DNA of 12,456 nucleotides from Willaertia magna (lineage: Eukaryota; Heterolobosea; Eutetramitea; Acrasida; Naegleriidae), in NCBI GenBank assembly GCA_902984215.1, contig CADWAF010000044.1:1-12456 (forward strand), read 5' to 3'. The notes below the pieces were generated by a model, which did no database searches, was not told the DNA's origin, and worked only from the letters and a program-made list of their open reading frames with translations. A program made the position numbers and the translations under genes. Within the stretch, counting starts at the first letter, position 1. The number at the start of each line of letters is the position of its first letter. This document shows, piece by piece, positions 1 through 6,621 of this stretch.

Positions 1-356
1 TCTGACAAACCTTTATACTTTAAATGTTTAATGTATCTCATTGCTTTTATAATATATTTCATTTCTTTTACCATTTTTGTCAATCCAATGTCTGATTGAC
101 TGACGTTGGTATTTCTCTTCTTAATAGTTAAATTACAACCACAATTGTTTTGAATGCAATTACCACATGAACCTCTCTTTAAACATTTGCAAGTGACGTT
201 CCATTTTGCAATAAAGGTAGAACAACTTCTTATTTTTGCATATTTACAGTAAAACGGGACCATTTTTGATGAGACTTTTGTTGCAACTATAGTTGGATAA
301 GCAGCAAAGAAAAGAACTGTCAATAAGAAAACGAATGATAAAGTAGTGACTTTCAT
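1..356 (-). CDS. Secreted cysteine-rich protein, 3' end off window (partial)
   Basis: An open frame starts at the ATG at 354-356 and reads leftwards for 118 codons to the window edge without a stop. Residues 1-25 look like a cleavable signal peptide: a Lys at position 2, a hydrophobic core rich in Leu, Phe and Val, and a likely cleavage near VA/TK. Eight cysteines follow at residues 37, 45, 56, 58, 64, 67, 72 and 74, which would suit a disulfide-stabilised extracellular domain. Possible N-glycosylation sites are N53, N75 and N84. Residues 91-118 have few acidic positions and many Lys/Arg among hydrophobics, so they could form a cationic amphipathic helix. I do not recognise the family. Secretion is well supported by the sequence; an antimicrobial, lytic or adhesive role would be a guess. 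The missing C-terminus prevents classification. Confidence 0.72.
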   Translation of the reverse strand, partial: MKVTTLSFVFLLTVLFFAAYPTIVATKVSSKMVPFYCKYAKIRSCSTFIAKWNVTCKCLKRGSCGNCIQNNCGCNLTIKKRNTNVSQSDIGLTKMVKEMKYIIKAMRYIKHLKYKGLS

Positions 357-629
357 ATTTCAATTTTTTTTTGATGGTTAAGAACTTAGCTCTGTAATTT
401 TTCCTTTTAAAAAAGAAAAAAGTGACTTTTGTTTCATTACAAAGATTATTGTAATTCGCCAATTTTTTTGTCCATCCTTTATTTCAACTAATTTATCTGA
501 GCTTTCAAAGTAAGAAATATGAGAAAGCTTATTAGGAATTTTTTAAAAAGTTATACAATCAAAGTTGTTTGTAAAGATTATTTATAAAACTGTTTTTTAT
601 TACAGAGTCACAATAACGTTGTAAAATAA

Positions 630-1427
630 TTAAAATTCCAAAACGATAACCTCTCTATTTTCCAAATTTGAAATTGGAATTACTTTTCTAACTGGCAACT
701 CACACCCAACAATGGAATCTACACTTTCCAATTTCAATAAATTAACCAATAAATTTACACATTCTCTAATAAAAGTAAAGTGAGAAAACACAATAACAGT
801 TTCAACACCATTTTCCAATAATTTCATTATCGAATTTACAAATCTATTTACTCTTTCCATAAAGTAATCCCACGGTTCAAACTGAACAGTTTGTAAATTA
901 TTACAATCATTATTATGATACCACCATTTCTCTTTATTTTTAATTAATTCCAAATCAAAATAATTTAAAAAAGAATTTACTTTTGAATTTTCCAATAATT
1001 CTTTAAAAGTACTTCCCACGTCACAACTACTTTCCTCTAATTCTGTACAATCTGGATCTAATTTAATTTTAAAATTGTCTTTTGTAAAAGAAGAATCTAA
1101 TATTTTATGGGTTTTTAAAACGTAATAACAAGTTTGGATAGATCTCAATAGTGGACTAGAGATGATTTGAAATTTTAATGAACTGTTGTTTACAATATTA
1201 TTGGTAAATAAATTTTGTAAAAATTCATTAAATTCAGTAACTTGTTGTAAACCTTTTTCACTTAGTTCAGAATCAATTAACCAAGGATCATGAGGTGGAC
1301 AGTTTTCTTCACTTTCAATGTATTGTTCATTAAATTCAGATCTTCCGTGTCTTATGAAAATAATTTTACGTTTTGCCACACTTCTATTTTTCTGAAAAGG
1401 AATTTGTTCTTGAGCCATTTTTTTCAT
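630..1427 (-). CDS. Histidine phosphatase (phosphoglycerate mutase-like) protein
   Basis: Intact 265-residue frame of the histidine phosphatase superfamily. The defining RHG motif is at residues 26-28 (IIFIRHGRSEFNE), with H27 as the expected phospho-acceptor. R95 in SSPLLRS fits the second phosphate-binding arginine. The TELEESSCDVGS stretch (about 128-139) matches the acidic proton-donor region of fungal and plant members. H216 in VFSHFTFIRE fits the second catalytic histidine. All core residues are therefore present and the enzyme is probably an active phosphatase; the substrate cannot be told from sequence. No signal peptide or membrane segment is seen, so a cytosolic location is likely. 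The first ATG (1427) is chosen; a second ATG three codons later (1418) has the better AAAAATGG context and may be the real start. No introns. It faces away from the lipase gene, across a 392-bp region. Confidence 0.88.
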   Translation of the reverse strand: MKKMAQEQIPFQKNRSVAKRKIIFIRHGRSEFNEQYIESEENCPPHDPWLIDSELSEKGLQQVTEFNEFLQNLFTNNIVNNSSLKFQIISSPLLRSIQTCYYVLKTHKILDSSFTKDNFKIKLDPDCTELEESSCDVGSTFKELLENSKVNSFLNYFDLELIKNKEKWWYHNNDCNNLQTVQFEPWDYFMERVNRFVNSIMKLLENGVETVIVFSHFTFIRECVNLLVNLLKLESVDSIVGCELPVRKVIPISNLENREVIVLEF

Positions 1428-1819
1428 TAAGAAAAAAATATTTGCTGTTTTGTAGGGGAATCATTAAGAAAAAAATGAAATTAATTTAAGGTCAATAAAC
1501 ATTCACAATAGATTAAATTAACATCTTTTAATTTTATTTATGCAAATATTCTTTTGATCATTTGTCGTTAAAGTAACAATTCAAACGACGTTTAGTTCAA
1601 TAAATTTTTAACAAAGAAAGGAAATGGAATTAACGTTTGAGCCATTTTTACGTTATCGGCTTTGGTTTTCTTAAAACAGGCTAACAGTTAAATTTCAAAC
1701 ACATTTAAGGACGACAGTTTCGCAACGTGTCCAAAACCATGTGTGGTGGTTAATTGTGTTGAGAGTCTTTCTGTTTCACAAAAAATCAAAACACAACTGG
1801 TTCATAAACTAAGATTTTA
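1428..1819. promoter_or_regulatory. Divergent intergenic region between phosphatase and lipase genes
   Basis: This 392-bp stretch must hold the promoters and 5' UTRs of both the minus-strand phosphatase and the plus-strand lipase. I see no convincing TATA box or transcription-factor site. Two things stand out. One is the 15-base direct repeat tcattaagaaaaaaa at 1424-1438 and 1461-1475. The other is a degraded F-box gene start, annotated separately. From about 1634 to 1819 I see only AT-rich sequence without recognisable structure. Confidence 0.6.
1461..1633 (+). pseudogene. Decayed 5' fragment of an F-box gene
   Basis: This stretch aligns with the start of the F-box gene at 5067. By my count, 1511-1553 matches 5120-5162 at 36 of 43 bases. 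Bases 1562-1595 match 5181-5214 at 28 of 34, and the next 13 bases (1596-1608) are identical to 5216-5228. Between the first two blocks there is a 10-base deletion. The fragment encodes IKLTSFNFIYANIL, against IKLTSINWIDANIL in the intact protein. After the deletion it encodes LSLK-stop-QFKRRLV, against LSLKSQLKLRLV. A TAG (1509-1511), the internal TAA and a one-base deletion after 1595 disable it. The similarity may reach back to an ATGAAA at 1475, preceded by tcatta as at 5055. No trace of the rest of the gene is visible. It could derive from the intact neighbour or from another paralogue. Confidence 0.78.
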
Positions 1820-4093
1820 ATGCTATCCGATATTCAGTTAGGTTCTCTGTTTTCTTCCAAACAGGTTTATACAGATCAAAAGGATTATTGTCAAATTTTA
1901 TTACAATGCGCTATTACATGTGAAATTTCTTATGAAAAAGATCCAAAACAAGTTTTGAATACAAAGTACTATAACTATAATCATAATATTAAAAGTTTAT
2001 GCAGCAGTATTACAGCAGATCTGGATAGAAATGCTACTCTTGAGACTAGATATGTTATTGCTGACTGTTCCGATGAAAAAACAAAGAGATTAATTGTTGC
2101 TATTAGAGGTTCTTACTCTAAAGCAGATGTTTTAACTGATGTTAAACTCATTCCTGCCTTAAATGATTATGGATACGGTATCTTTCATAGTGGTTTTCTC
2201 GGAAGAGCAAAATTTATACCAATCGACTATTTCTTTGACAAAATTAATGAAGGTTATCATATCGTTTTCACAGGGCACAGCATGGGAGGTGCAGTTGCGG
2301 CTATTCTAGCTACTAGATTGCTAGAATCGTGTGAAGTTAAAGCGATAAAGAAAGCTTCAGTGCAGTTCATTGGATTTGGTGTTCCTTTGTTGGCTGATGA
2401 GAAGTTCTTAAAAAGAGTTAAAGATAACCAACAAACAAACAACTATCACTTTTATGTAAATGAAGAAGATGGTGTTCCAAGATCAATTAGCATGGTTAGT
2501 GAGATAATTAGATTGTCTAGTGACACAGATTTAATAGATCAAGTCACAAAATTTTTAGCTACTGTTGTGACTTGTATTTCTAATTTTGTTGGACAAAAAG
2601 AAACTAAGGAAATGTTGTTATTAGGAATTTCTGTTTTTCAGTGGTTTTCAAAAGCGTTGGCTGGTATTATTCACAATTTTTCTCCAAAGTATGTTCCTTT
2701 TGGAAATCATATCCATATCAGCTATCCTTATAGTAATCATGTTGTTAAAGAACTACAACATGATATCTACAAAGTGGGGTTGAAAGAAACTTTTTCTAAG
2801 GAAATATTAGATTTTATCCAACACCATAAAATGTCAATGTATTTTGGTGAAGTTCTAAAAATATGTGACCATTTTGACTTTCAGTATGGGAAAACAGTAG
2901 GTTTATTGAATTATATTTTTGGGACTACCGTTTCAGAAATAAAGGATCTGCACGTTCCAGTGGCTTGGAATTACGTTCCTCCTAAATGGCTTCACAAACA
3001 AGAAGAATACAAGAATGCTTTTGAAGGAAAGAACTGTTACTCTGTTAGATTAATTGCCAATGATAACTCTATGGATGTTAGATTAACACTGGTGTCCAAA
3101 AGATTTGTTGACTACATTACAAAAGTAGAAATTGTTTATCCTGAATGTCCACATGTCAGTGTGCATGAAGAATATGGAGGTATTACATACTGTTATACTG
3201 GAGCCACTAAGTATTTTATGAACAGAAATTCTCTAACCACAAAGAATATTTCTCTAAAAATTACTTCCCATTTTAACTCCTTCAATTGTGAGATACCTTT
3301 AAATATTGTATCTCCAGAAACTGGACAAAGTGTGAAAGAAGAAAAAATATCAAAGTTACCAGTTGATTTATTATATATGTACGCAATAAGCTTTTTATAC
3401 GCAACCAATCAAGTTCATAATTCCTCTATTCGTAATCAACGAAATACAATACACAAATTATTATCAGAACTGGATTCCCTTAATGAAGAAGATAAGATTG
3501 ATCCAAAGGTTGAATTGAATAATGACAGACTTAATTCTATATTGAATGGCATGTTTTTTGATAACACAAATGATAAAGATGAGAGTAGTAAAAAACTTTT
3601 CCCATTTGACTTCATTTTCTCGTCTAAAATGGCAAAACTAGGGGACCATTCACTTTCCTTTAATCATATAGTACAACATAAGTTTGTCACAATTCTACAT
3701 CATTCGGCAATTCAGTCTACTCTTATTAATGAAAGATTTACAGAAAAGTTGGGAATGGGAATCTCTGGTGTAGGTGCAAGTATTTGTGCTGGACTTTTAT
3801 TCGTTCCTGGAATCAATTTATTAGCTATTGGAGGTTTAATTGCAACTGGGGCCGTTAGTGTGGCTGGTTTAGCTGTTTTTATGGCAGCCTATATTACAAA
3901 GAACAGAGATAAATTGAATTATGAAGAAAATTTGAAAACGTTTATGAACAGTTTTGGCATAAACTATAATCACACTGTTCCAACACTCTATCACTTTGAG
4001 AAATTAATTCTGCAGTGGACGCACAACAACTCTATAGCACAAAAGACTCCAAAATATATCATTCAACATTGGAGTGAAATATTTCCAATGTAA
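1820..4093 (+). CDS. Class 3 lipase-domain protein with C-terminal hydrophobic hairpin
   Basis: Intact 757-residue frame. The N-terminal 300 residues or so form a class 3 lipase (alpha/beta hydrolase) domain. The RLIVAIRGS strand (90-98) leads to the oxyanion region and TDVKL. The nucleophile elbow is GHSMGG (152-157), with S154 as the nucleophile. D217 in EEDGVPR is the likely catalytic Asp. H299 or H307 in the HIHISYPYSNH stretch is the likely catalytic His. Expected activity is hydrolysis of acylglycerols or phospholipids. There is no N-terminal signal peptide. Residues about 405-500 look beta-rich and unassigned; 510-640 look mainly helical. Residues 644-692 are a Gly/Ala-rich hydrophobic stretch with a Pro-Gly turn (FVPGIN), resembling a membrane hairpin, followed by a 63-residue polar tail. 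It is longer than a simple lipase, which suggests a membrane-targeted multidomain enzyme. It may be spliced into the GTPase downstream (see 4074-4155). Confidence 0.87.
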   Translation: MLSDIQLGSLFSSKQVYTDQKDYCQILLQCAITCEISYEKDPKQVLNTKYYNYNHNIKSLCSSITADLDRNATLETRYVIADCSDEKTKRLIVAIRGSYSKADVLTDVKLIPALNDYGYGIFHSGFLGRAKFIPIDYFFDKINEGYHIVFTGHSMGGAVAAILATRLLESCEVKAIKKASVQFIGFGVPLLADEKFLKRVKDNQQTNNYHFYVNEEDGVPRSISMVSEIIRLSSDTDLIDQVTKFLATVVTCISNFVGQKETKEMLLLGISVFQWFSKALAGIIHNFSPKYVPFGNHIHISYPYSNHVVKELQHDIYKVGLKETFSKEILDFIQHHKMSMYFGEVLKICDHFDFQYGKTVGLLNYIFGTTVSEIKDLHVPVAWNYVPPKWLHKQEEYKNAFEGKNCYSVRLIANDNSMDVRLTLVSKRFVDYITKVEIVYPECPHVSVHEEYGGITYCYTGATKYFMNRNSLTTKNISLKITSHFNSFNCEIPLNIVSPETGQSVKEEKISKLPVDLLYMYAISFLYATNQVHNSSIRNQRNTIHKLLSELDSLNEEDKIDPKVELNNDRLNSILNGMFFDNTNDKDESSKKLFPFDFIFSSKMAKLGDHSLSFNHIVQHKFVTILHHSAIQSTLINERFTEKLGMGISGVGASICAGLLFVPGINLLAIGGLIATGAVSVAGLAVFMAAYITKNRDKLNYEENLKTFMNSFGINYNHTVPTLYHFEKLILQWTHNNSIAQKTPKYIIQHWSEIFPM

Positions 4094-4155
4094 AATTAAC
4101 AACTGTAAGCTGGGTTTCAGAAAATGACAAGAAGAAAGTACTAAGAATATTACAG
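4074..4155 (+). other. Lipase-GTPase junction with candidate intron sites
   Basis: The GTPase frame stays open upstream of its ATG for 38 codons, back to a TGA at 4075-4077, with no other ATG. Two intron readings fit. The first is a 47-nt intron at 4074-4120 (GTGAAA...TTTCAG, phase 1), which joins the lipase frame exactly to the GTPase frame and would give one protein of 1056 residues. Its donor is weaker than the GTADGT type used elsewhere in this window. The second is a 51-nt intron at 4105-4155 (GTAAGC, TACTAAG as branch site, ATTACAG). Its signals are better, but it lies after the lipase stop and would be in the GTPase 5' UTR or N-terminus. The in-window intron range of 44-103 nt allows either. 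Confidence 0.45.
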
Positions 4156-4191
4156 TCTATCTGCATTAATTGTCAATTAAGAGAAGAACTC

Positions 4192-5037
4192 ATGAAAAAC
4201 TTATATATGGGAGTTGTGGGAATGAAAAAGAGCGGAAAATCTACTTTTACTGAAAAGTTCCTTCACGTTAATGCAAATGCATCCTGTGATATTGCAACCA
4301 CTGAGATACAAGTCTATCCATTGACAAAGTCATCTGACACTTTTGCACTGTTAGATTATCCTCATTGGGAGAGCCAAGACCATTTGCACAAAGTGCAATT
4401 TATAACTTCAAGATTTTTATTGGATTACGTTGTTGTAGTGTACGATGCTCTTTCAAAGTGTGACAAAGAGGAAATAGTGGAGCACTTTAACATTGTCAAA
4501 CAGAGTAACCATGACAACAGAGTAATTGTTATTATGAACAAAGCTGACCTTTTTTCTAAGGAAATAACAAATCAAAATATTTTCAAGAATGTCAAAAAAG
4601 AATGCTGTTCAAAGTTAGGAGTTGATGAATCAAGACTGATACTAGCCTCTATTGATCCAATGGTAGATAATATTCAAGAACTGAAATCTTTAGGATTGAA
4701 TTTAATGTCAGATATTAGGAATATGATTTGGCAAGATTTAGTGGCAACATGTAATAATAAGATCACTGAGATTGAACAAGAATGGAATAGCTTGAAACAA
4801 TATGATGCATTGAAGATCAATGTTATATTTAGAAAGAAAGGAAAACAATCAAAATTGCCTTTTGAATGGAATGAGATTAAGTCTATGGAATTCGTTGCCC
4901 TTTGTGAGCGCCTTAAGAAAGAATATGACTTCAATGATGTAGTAATTACTTCTAAAAACTCTGGAGACATTATTACCAGCATGAAACAGCTACTAGGGCA
5001 CATTGAACACGAATTTGAAGTAGAGGAAAAAAATTAA
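4192..5037 (+). CDS. P-loop GTPase, divergent (IRG/dynamin-like or septin-like)
   Basis: A 281-residue frame from the ATG at 4192. The G1/P-loop is GMKKSGKST (10-18), directly after the first beta strand, as in Ras-type GTPases. G2 is probably T36 or T37. G3 is LLDYPHWE, with D55 present but the usual Gly of DxxG replaced by H58. G4 is MNKADL (N116, D119), giving guanine specificity. A G5-like LASID lies at 151-155. Residues from about 165 to the end are mostly charged and helical (IWQDLVATCNNK, then EIEQEWNSLKQ), a likely effector or self-association region. No membrane segment or lipidation motif is seen. The altered G3 suggests slow or unusual hydrolysis, but that is inference. It lies 98 nt after the lipase stop and 29 nt before the F-box start, and the open frame upstream may make it the C-terminal half of the lipase protein. 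Confidence 0.83.
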   Translation: MKNLYMGVVGMKKSGKSTFTEKFLHVNANASCDIATTEIQVYPLTKSSDTFALLDYPHWESQDHLHKVQFITSRFLLDYVVVVYDALSKCDKEEIVEHFNIVKQSNHDNRVIVIMNKADLFSKEITNQNIFKNVKKECCSKLGVDESRLILASIDPMVDNIQELKSLGLNLMSDIRNMIWQDLVATCNNKITEIEQEWNSLKQYDALKINVIFRKKGKQSKLPFEWNEIKSMEFVALCERLKKEYDFNDVVITSKNSGDIITSMKQLLGHIEHEFEVEEKN

Positions 5038-5066
5038 CACTTCCACAGAATTTTTCATTACAAAAA

Positions 5067-6611
5067 ATGAAACGAAAGGAATTGCCACAGACACAGACGG
5101 AAACAACACAATTAAAACAGATAAAATTAACGTCTATTAATTGGATAGATGCAAATATTCTTCTAATAATTTCATCTTTTTTATCATTAAAGTCACAATT
5201 AAAATTACGTTTAGTTTCAATAAATTTTAATGAAATAATAATGAATGGAATTACATTCTCAAAAATAGTTATAGATTATTTAAAGTATTGGAATGAAACT
5301 GTGCTAAAAGAAGATAAAAACGTTTTTTATTTACAATGGACATTCGGTGCTCAATTGAAATGTAATGGATTTATTGAAAATGTGTCAATCACATCAAAAG
5401 AAAATGTATTTTTTACAAATGAGATACATTTGTTTAAAGAGGGTATTGTTGAAATTACTGAATTCATTGAGGAACAAGGTGTTTGTGAAAGATCTTATGG
5501 AACTTTTTGTAAGCTGAAATGGAATATTGAAAAAAATAAGATAAACACAAAATCAGTCACTTCAATTACCTTTATTCAACATTTTTTTCAAAATTATTGT
5601 AATGACAACAGTACCGTTAGTTTCAGGTATGTTTTAGGTTTCTACAAAGACAACAGTGAAAAAGAGTTCACTGGATGTTTAATAGATATAAATTGTGACA
5701 ATGGTGATATTTTAGAAATTATTAATGAAGATATTTTTAAAGAAATAAGAACATTTTATTGTAATTCCTTTAAAGATTTAAAGGAATTTTTAAGGTTTTT
5801 AATGAAATGCGCAAAGTGTGAAAGTAACATTATGACCTCAATAATAGAAGGAATTGGCGGTAATAATAGTTTAACTTCAGATATTGAGGATTATCCATTT
5901 TATGAACATGCAGATTATATTACGAGAGGTGTGAAGGATTTTGGTTTATTTATTGAAAAGTATAATTGGAAAAAAATAGATAGTAAAAATGATATGGATT
6001 GTTTTTGTAAAGCATTACAACACGTGATTTATGTCACAAAAAATATTTCTTTGAAACATTTACTTAAAAACAACTTTAAATTCGATTCTGTTTTACACAA
6101 AGAAAAGGATGAAAATATAATGAAACAATTAAGGGAACAAGTACAAGATGTAAAAGTAATGAAGGACAAAAACTCTTGTATAATTATTAATGAAATGAAG
6201 GAGAATGGAATTGCTACTTTGTATTTAAAAAAGTTAAACAAATTTATCTCTATTAGATATTCTATATCATGTGATGCTGCTAGTAACATTCAAAACTCGA
6301 AAAGGGTGGTTTTATATTATAAAGAATTAAGTACAGCAAAAACAGAATTCAAATGTTTTTATGATTTGTACAGTACCTTTAATACATTAGAAGAAAATAG
6401 AACTAAGATAAAGGAAAATGAAGAATATGTTAAGAAATTGTTCGAGATTGATGTTATGGTTAGCTCAATCCAATTTATTAGATGCTTACTTTCAATTTTT
6501 GTAAACTTTAAAGTGAATTTTTGTAATGAAAAAGGCATTTCAGTTGACTTAAGTTTCAGAAGCGAGTTACCAAATTATTTTGATGAATTCAGAATAAACG
6601 ATTACTATTAA
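5067..6611 (+). CDS. F-box domain protein
   Basis: Intact 514-residue frame. Residues about 22-60 match an F-box: a hydrophobic start (INWIDANILLIISSFLSLKS) followed by the LKLRLVSINFNEII pattern, in which helix 3 carries the usual LVS...FN. In known F-box proteins this segment binds Skp1 and places the protein in an SCF ubiquitin ligase. The remaining 450 residues show no leucine-rich, WD40 or Kelch repeats that I can see. They are Asn/Lys/Glu/Phe-rich, without membrane segments or signal peptide, so the target is unknown. No introns. A short basic N-terminus (MKRKELP) precedes a Gln/Thr-rich linker. The start is only 29 nt after the GTPase stop, and the stop is 10 nt from the stop of the convergent helicase. 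A damaged relative of its 5' end lies at 1461-1633, consistent with an expanding F-box family. Confidence 0.8.
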   Translation: MKRKELPQTQTETTQLKQIKLTSINWIDANILLIISSFLSLKSQLKLRLVSINFNEIIMNGITFSKIVIDYLKYWNETVLKEDKNVFYLQWTFGAQLKCNGFIENVSITSKENVFFTNEIHLFKEGIVEITEFIEEQGVCERSYGTFCKLKWNIEKNKINTKSVTSITFIQHFFQNYCNDNSTVSFRYVLGFYKDNSEKEFTGCLIDINCDNGDILEIINEDIFKEIRTFYCNSFKDLKEFLRFLMKCAKCESNIMTSIIEGIGGNNSLTSDIEDYPFYEHADYITRGVKDFGLFIEKYNWKKIDSKNDMDCFCKALQHVIYVTKNISLKHLLKNNFKFDSVLHKEKDENIMKQLREQVQDVKVMKDKNSCIIINEMKENGIATLYLKKLNKFISIRYSISCDAASNIQNSKRVVLYYKELSTAKTEFKCFYDLYSTFNTLEENRTKIKENEEYVKKLFEIDVMVSSIQFIRCLLSIFVNFKVNFCNEKGISVDLSFRSELPNYFDEFRINDYY

Positions 6612-6621
6612 ATATCATCCT

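Noticed and set aside
244..462. 72-codon minus-strand open frame starting at a TTG
   Set aside because: It overlaps the secreted-protein gene in another frame, lacks an ATG start and encodes a low-complexity Phe/Lys peptide; a shadow frame.
4078..4100. Programmed -1 frameshift linking lipase and GTPase
   Set aside because: There is no X-XXY-YYZ slippery heptamer in the 13-base overlap of the two frames; an intron explains the shift better.
4092..5039. The shared 10-mer aaaattaaca near the lipase stop (4092) and the GTPase stop (5030) as a processing signal
   Set aside because: The word is AT-rich and close variants recur in coding sequence nearby, so chance is likely.
5020..5048. A 29-nt intron fusing the GTPase and F-box frames
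   Set aside because: The phases fit, but it is 15 nt shorter than the shortest supported intron in the window and has a weak GTAGAG donor. Kept only as a finding about the tight gap.
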